Assembly (NCBI GenBank): GCA_012513595.1
Contig: JAAZBY010000036.1
Location: 1 to 8,056, forward strand
Origin: Chloroflexota bacterium
GTDB lineage: Bacteria; Chloroflexota; Anaerolineae; UBA1429
Length of the DNA: 8,056 bases
Direction of reading: 5' to 3'
The position numbers and the translations under genes are program-made. Below are positions 5,488-8,056 of the stretch, piece by piece. Position 1 is the stretch's first letter. Every line of letters begins with the position of its first letter. The notes under the pieces were generated by a model. That model was not told the DNA's origin. It did no database searches and saw only the letters and a program-made list of their open reading frames with translations.

Positions 5488-7059
5488 TCAGCCGCGCAGG
5501 TGCGGCAGGACCTCCTCGCGCCAGCGCTGCCCCTCCAGCCAGATGCCGTCCCAAGCGGGCGGGTCGACCTCATTCGCCGCCGGGGAGGCCGCGTCGCGCA
5601 GGCGCGCCAGCGCCGCGCGGAAGCGGGCCAGGTCGTCCTCAGGCGCCGGCACCTGGGCCGGCGGGAGCCAGCCATAGTCGGCGGCGGCCACGAAATCGGT
5701 CAGCCAGTCGTCGGTCATGTTCCCCGACCACTGCACGGCAAAGAGCCCGGTATAGTTGGGCCGGTCGGCCCCCCAGCGGGCCCAGGCGGCCAGGTTGGCG
5801 ACCGCGTCGGCATCCGGGCACTTGGTATACGGAGTATGCTCAGTGCCCGAACCGCCCGCCATCCACACCGGCTGGTCGGCGCCGGGGGCGGAGAGCAGGT
5901 CGATCCCCTGGCGGAGCAGGTGCTCGTTAGCGGTATCGATCGGGCCGTACTCGTTGTGCTGCACGTATGACCACATACAGCGCACCACCCGCTGCCGCCA
6001 GGCCTCCGGCGTGGGCGGCGCATCGGCCCACACAATGGGCGCGATGCTGCACCCGTGCCGCGCGCCGACGCGCTCGACCACCTCGAGCAGGCGGGCCAGG
6101 TGCTCGGCCTGCGGCTCGCGGGGCATGAGCACCTCGTCGAGCCCCAGGTGCAGGTAGGGCGAGCGCAGGAGCGGCGCCCACTCGTCGAGCATGGCCTCCA
6201 CCAACGCCAGGGCGCGTGGATCCGCGGGGTGCAGGTGCACCTTGCGGCGGTGCACGCCGATCCCCTCGTAGGCGGTCTCGATCCCGCCGGCCACCAGGTC
6301 GGGGTAGTGCCGCCCCTTGGCGTTGGAGTGGCCCAGCGCCTCGACCTCGGGCACCAGGGTGACGCCGAGGCCCGCGGCATAGTCGGCCAGGGCGTCCACC
6401 TCGTCCATGGTCAGCGCGCAGGGGTTCAGCGAGCCGAGCGGCAGGTTGCGGTAGCGGACGGCGTTCAGCTCATCGTCCCCCTCGCGGAAGACGAAAAAGT
6501 TGAGCTTGAAGGCCGAGCAGATGCGGATGATGCGGCGCATCTTGGCCGGCGAGTTGGGCGCCCGGCCCGAATCAAACATAAACCCGCGCCAGGGGTAACG
6601 GGGCCAATCGGCCAGGCGCACGCCGGCGGCCAGCAGGGCGCCGGCGTGGCGCGTCAGCATCTGCCAGAGGGTCATGGCCCCCCACAGCAGGCCGCGCCCC
6701 TCGCGCGCGGCGACGACGGCGCCCCGCGGGCCGACGTTCAGGCGGTAGGCCTCCTCGCCGAGGGCGGCCTCGGGCGGGGCCACAGGGTCGGGCGCGGGGG
6801 CGCCCGACGTCGGGAGGAGCCAGAGGCTGCCGGCCGGGCAGCGCGGGTCCTCATGGATGGGCAGGTCGAGGGCGAACTCGTCCCGCGTGAGCCGCGCCAG
6901 CCGCCGGGCGGCCTGGGCGGCCAGGGGCGCGGCGCCCGGGGCGATGGCGAGGCAGGCCCCCGGAGCGAGGGAGAGCGCCTCCCCGGTGGGCTCGGCCTGG
7001 CGGGGCCGGGGCAGGATCTGGCGCAGCGAACGATCGACGACATCGGTGGGCAGGATCAT
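5488..7059 (-). CDS. Glycoside hydrolase family 20-like protein (beta-N-acetylhexosaminidase type)
   Basis: The 523-residue product has no signal peptide and is probably cytoplasmic. An N-terminal alpha/beta domain (about 10-150), as in GH20 enzymes, precedes a TIM barrel. The barrel shows YPWRGFMFDSGR (155-166), FKLNFFVFREGDDE (184-197), GVTLVPEVEALGHSNA (232-247), PYLHLGLDEVL (301-311), IVWAD (342-346) and FAVQWSGNMTDDW (440-452). In GH20, which releases terminal beta-linked GlcNAc or GalNAc by substrate-assisted catalysis, the adjacent Asp-Glu in HxGGDE orients the substrate acetamido group and acts as acid/base. Here they are Asp308-Glu309, but the second Gly is Leu307. The family call is good; substrate is inferred only. 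ATG at 7059 is chosen because AAGGAGG lies 10 nt upstream. A longer frame from TTG at 7137 has no such support. The stop is 6 bp from the recD2 stop, tail to tail. The next gene upstream on this strand is the CPBP protease. Confidence 0.85.
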   Translation of the reverse strand: MILPTDVVDRSLRQILPRPRQAEPTGEALSLAPGACLAIAPGAAPLAAQAARRLARLTRDEFALDLPIHEDPRCPAGSLWLLPTSGAPAPDPVAPPEAALGEEAYRLNVGPRGAVVAAREGRGLLWGAMTLWQMLTRHAGALLAAGVRLADWPRYPWRGFMFDSGRAPNSPAKMRRIIRICSAFKLNFFVFREGDDELNAVRYRNLPLGSLNPCALTMDEVDALADYAAGLGVTLVPEVEALGHSNAKGRHYPDLVAGGIETAYEGIGVHRRKVHLHPADPRALALVEAMLDEWAPLLRSPYLHLGLDEVLMPREPQAEHLARLLEVVERVGARHGCSIAPIVWADAPPTPEAWRQRVVRCMWSYVQHNEYGPIDTANEHLLRQGIDLLSAPGADQPVWMAGGSGTEHTPYTKCPDADAVANLAAWARWGADRPNYTGLFAVQWSGNMTDDWLTDFVAAADYGWLPPAQVPAPEDDLARFRAALARLRDAASPAANEVDPPAWDGIWLEGQRWREEVLPHLRG

Positions 7060-7069
7060 GGCGGGCGGG

Positions 7070-7076
7070 CCTCCTT
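7070..7076 (-). promoter_or_regulatory. Strong Shine-Dalgarno (AAGGAGG) fixing the GH20-like gene start
   Basis: Read on the minus strand, AAGGAGG at 7076-7070 is a near-complete anti-16S match. It is followed after 10 nt by ATG at 7059. It is the best ribosome binding site in the window and argues against the longer frame opening at TTG 7137. It also shows that this gene can be translated independently of the protease gene upstream. Confidence 0.75.
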
Positions 7077-7152
7077 GGTGCCGGTAGGGGTGTGCGTGCC
7101 CGGCGCGCGGCGCGGCCGGAGGCCCATTGTACGCCAAGCGCCCGCCCCGCCG

Positions 7153-8040
7153 CTACAGCGCGTGGCTGGTGGCAAAGGTCACCAGGAGGAACAGGACGTC
7201 CGCCAGGGTGTGCCCGAGGACGGCCCCCCACAGCGAGCCGGTCTTGCGGACGATGCCGGCATACGCATAGCCGAGGTAGAGAAACACGGGCCACAGGAGG
7301 AGGAGCACGGCGGGCTCGCCCCAGTAAATGATCACGTGCCAGACGGCAAAGGAGAGACTGGTCACGTGCATGGCCGCCGGCGCGCCGACCGCCTCACGAA
7401 AGGTGCCGAACCAGGCGCCCCGGAACCACAGCTCCTCCAGCAGGCCGTTGGCCGCCGAGAACAGCGCGACCCAGGGGAGCCAGGCGAGGACCGTGGCCGC
7501 CGGCGTCCTGGCCAGGGCCTTGGCGTCGGGGGCCAGGGCCACGTACGCCACCAGCGGGACCGCGGAGAGGAGCCCCAGGGCCAGGCTCAGCCCCAGGCGC
7601 CCGCCGCGCAGGCTCAGCGGGCCAAGGCCGCGCCCCGCCAGAAGGGTCGCCAGCAAGATGGCCCCGTACATCGGGATCGCTTCCGATAGCTTGGCCACCG
7701 CCGCGCCCCGCGGCGTGGCGGTCGAGAGCCCCAGCGCCTCGAGCGGCCAGCCGCCCAGGGCGTAGGCCAGGCCCAGCCCCAACGACACGCCGAACAGGCT
7801 CCACAGCACCGGGCGGAAGGGCCTCAGTGGCATGATGCGCGTGGCCAACAGGGCCAGGGCGGCCCACAGAGCCGGCAGGCCGTAGCGGTAGGCCAGCACG
7901 AGCCCCTGCGACGGCAGGCCCGTGTAGGCGGGCACCCCCACCACGAGCCCCACGGCAAAGAGTGCCAGCGATACCCACACCCGGCCAGCGCGCGAGGCCA
8001 CCCACGGCGCCAGCGGCCCGGCACGCGCGTCGTCCATCAT
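7153..8040 (-). CDS. CPBP family (CAAX prenyl protease/bacteriocin-processing type) intramembrane metalloprotease
   Basis: The 295-residue integral membrane protein has about eight hydrophobic segments, near residues 21-40, 46-67, 77-94, 121-137, 148-170, 183-200, 244-263 and 271-290. The C-terminal half carries the metal-binding motifs of the CPBP (Abi, Rce1-like) family: EELWFR (Glu202, Glu203, Arg207), FAVWH (Phe231, His235) and HTLAD (His277, Asp281). In the most common pattern the last position is Asn; Asp is also seen. Members cleave peptides within the membrane. Eukaryotic Rce1 trims prenylated CAAX proteins, while bacterial members are tied to bacteriocin self-immunity or have no known substrate. 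No bacteriocin gene is visible here. ATG at 8040 sits 5 nt after a GGGGG run. ATG 8037 or GTG 8046 could be used instead. The stop is 93 bp upstream of the GH20-like start, so the two could share a transcript; that gap holds no clear terminator. Confidence 0.9.
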   Translation of the reverse strand: MMDDARAGPLAPWVASRAGRVWVSLALFAVGLVVGVPAYTGLPSQGLVLAYRYGLPALWAALALLATRIMPLRPFRPVLWSLFGVSLGLGLAYALGGWPLEALGLSTATPRGAAVAKLSEAIPMYGAILLATLLAGRGLGPLSLRGGRLGLSLALGLLSAVPLVAYVALAPDAKALARTPAATVLAWLPWVALFSAANGLLEELWFRGAWFGTFREAVGAPAAMHVTSLSFAVWHVIIYWGEPAVLLLLWPVFLYLGYAYAGIVRKTGSLWGAVLGHTLADVLFLLVTFATSHAL

Positions 8041-8056
8041 GCACACCCCCGGCTGG

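Noticed and set aside
7126..7131. TACAAT on the minus strand as a -10 box for the GH20-like gene.
   Set aside because: No acceptable -35 hexamer lies 16-18 bp upstream on that strand, so the match alone is not enough.
7060..7137. A 26-residue N-terminal extension of the GH20-like protein from TTG at 7137.
   Set aside because: It has no ribosome binding site or family similarity, and it reads through the AAGGAGG that serves ATG 7059.
6055..7689. A 544-codon open frame on the plus strand opposite the GH20 and CPBP genes.
   Set aside because: It spans two well-supported minus-strand genes and the gap between them, and its translation is low-complexity. It is an antisense artefact of high GC.

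Overview
This is a very GC-rich bacterial window whose coding regions end almost every codon in G or C. It holds four convincing protein genes and a gene-free stretch of about 1 kb packed with repeats. The gene set (two sugar-hydrolase-family proteins without signal peptides, a RecD2-type helicase, a CPBP membrane protease) fits a free-living heterotroph. The GC content, the glycosidase types and the intergenic 9-bp 'ACAGGATT' arrays resemble what I know from uncultured Chloroflexota, Armatimonadota or Planctomycetota. No rRNA, tRNA or other phylogenetic marker is present, so that placement is a weak inference.

Layout. Positions 1-2112 (minus strand) encode a glycoside hydrolase family 2 (GH2) protein that runs off the left edge, so its C-terminus is missing. 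Its fold landmarks are clear, but the two catalytic glutamates of the family cannot be found at the expected places. Positions 2113-3144 are non-coding. They contain two arrays of a 9-bp repeat in mirrored orientation at either end (2289-2380 and 2987-3049). Between them lie a cluster of GC-rich hairpins (2463-2668) and a 66/67-bp tandem repeat (2757-2889). A possible promoter for the next gene follows at 3074-3102. Positions 3145-5481 (plus) encode RecD2, a 5'-3' SF1B DNA helicase with all expected motifs. Positions 5488-7059 (minus) encode a GH20-type beta-N-acetylhexosaminidase-like protein that converges on recD2 with only 6 bp between the stop codons. Positions 7153-8040 (minus) encode a CPBP intramembrane metalloprotease lying 93 bp upstream of the GH20 gene on the same strand.

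How the genes relate. The GH2 and GH20 proteins would both act in the cytoplasm on small saccharides or glycosides taken up from outside. They are separated by recD2 on the other strand, so they are not one operon. The CPBP and GH20 genes could be co-transcribed, but GH20 has its own strong ribosome binding site and no functional link is evident. recD2 is a stand-alone genome-maintenance gene. I see no CRISPR array, transposase, phage gene, toxin-antitoxin pair or recognisable defence system. The most unusual content is the repeat-rich intergenic block and the apparently inactivated GH2 active site.
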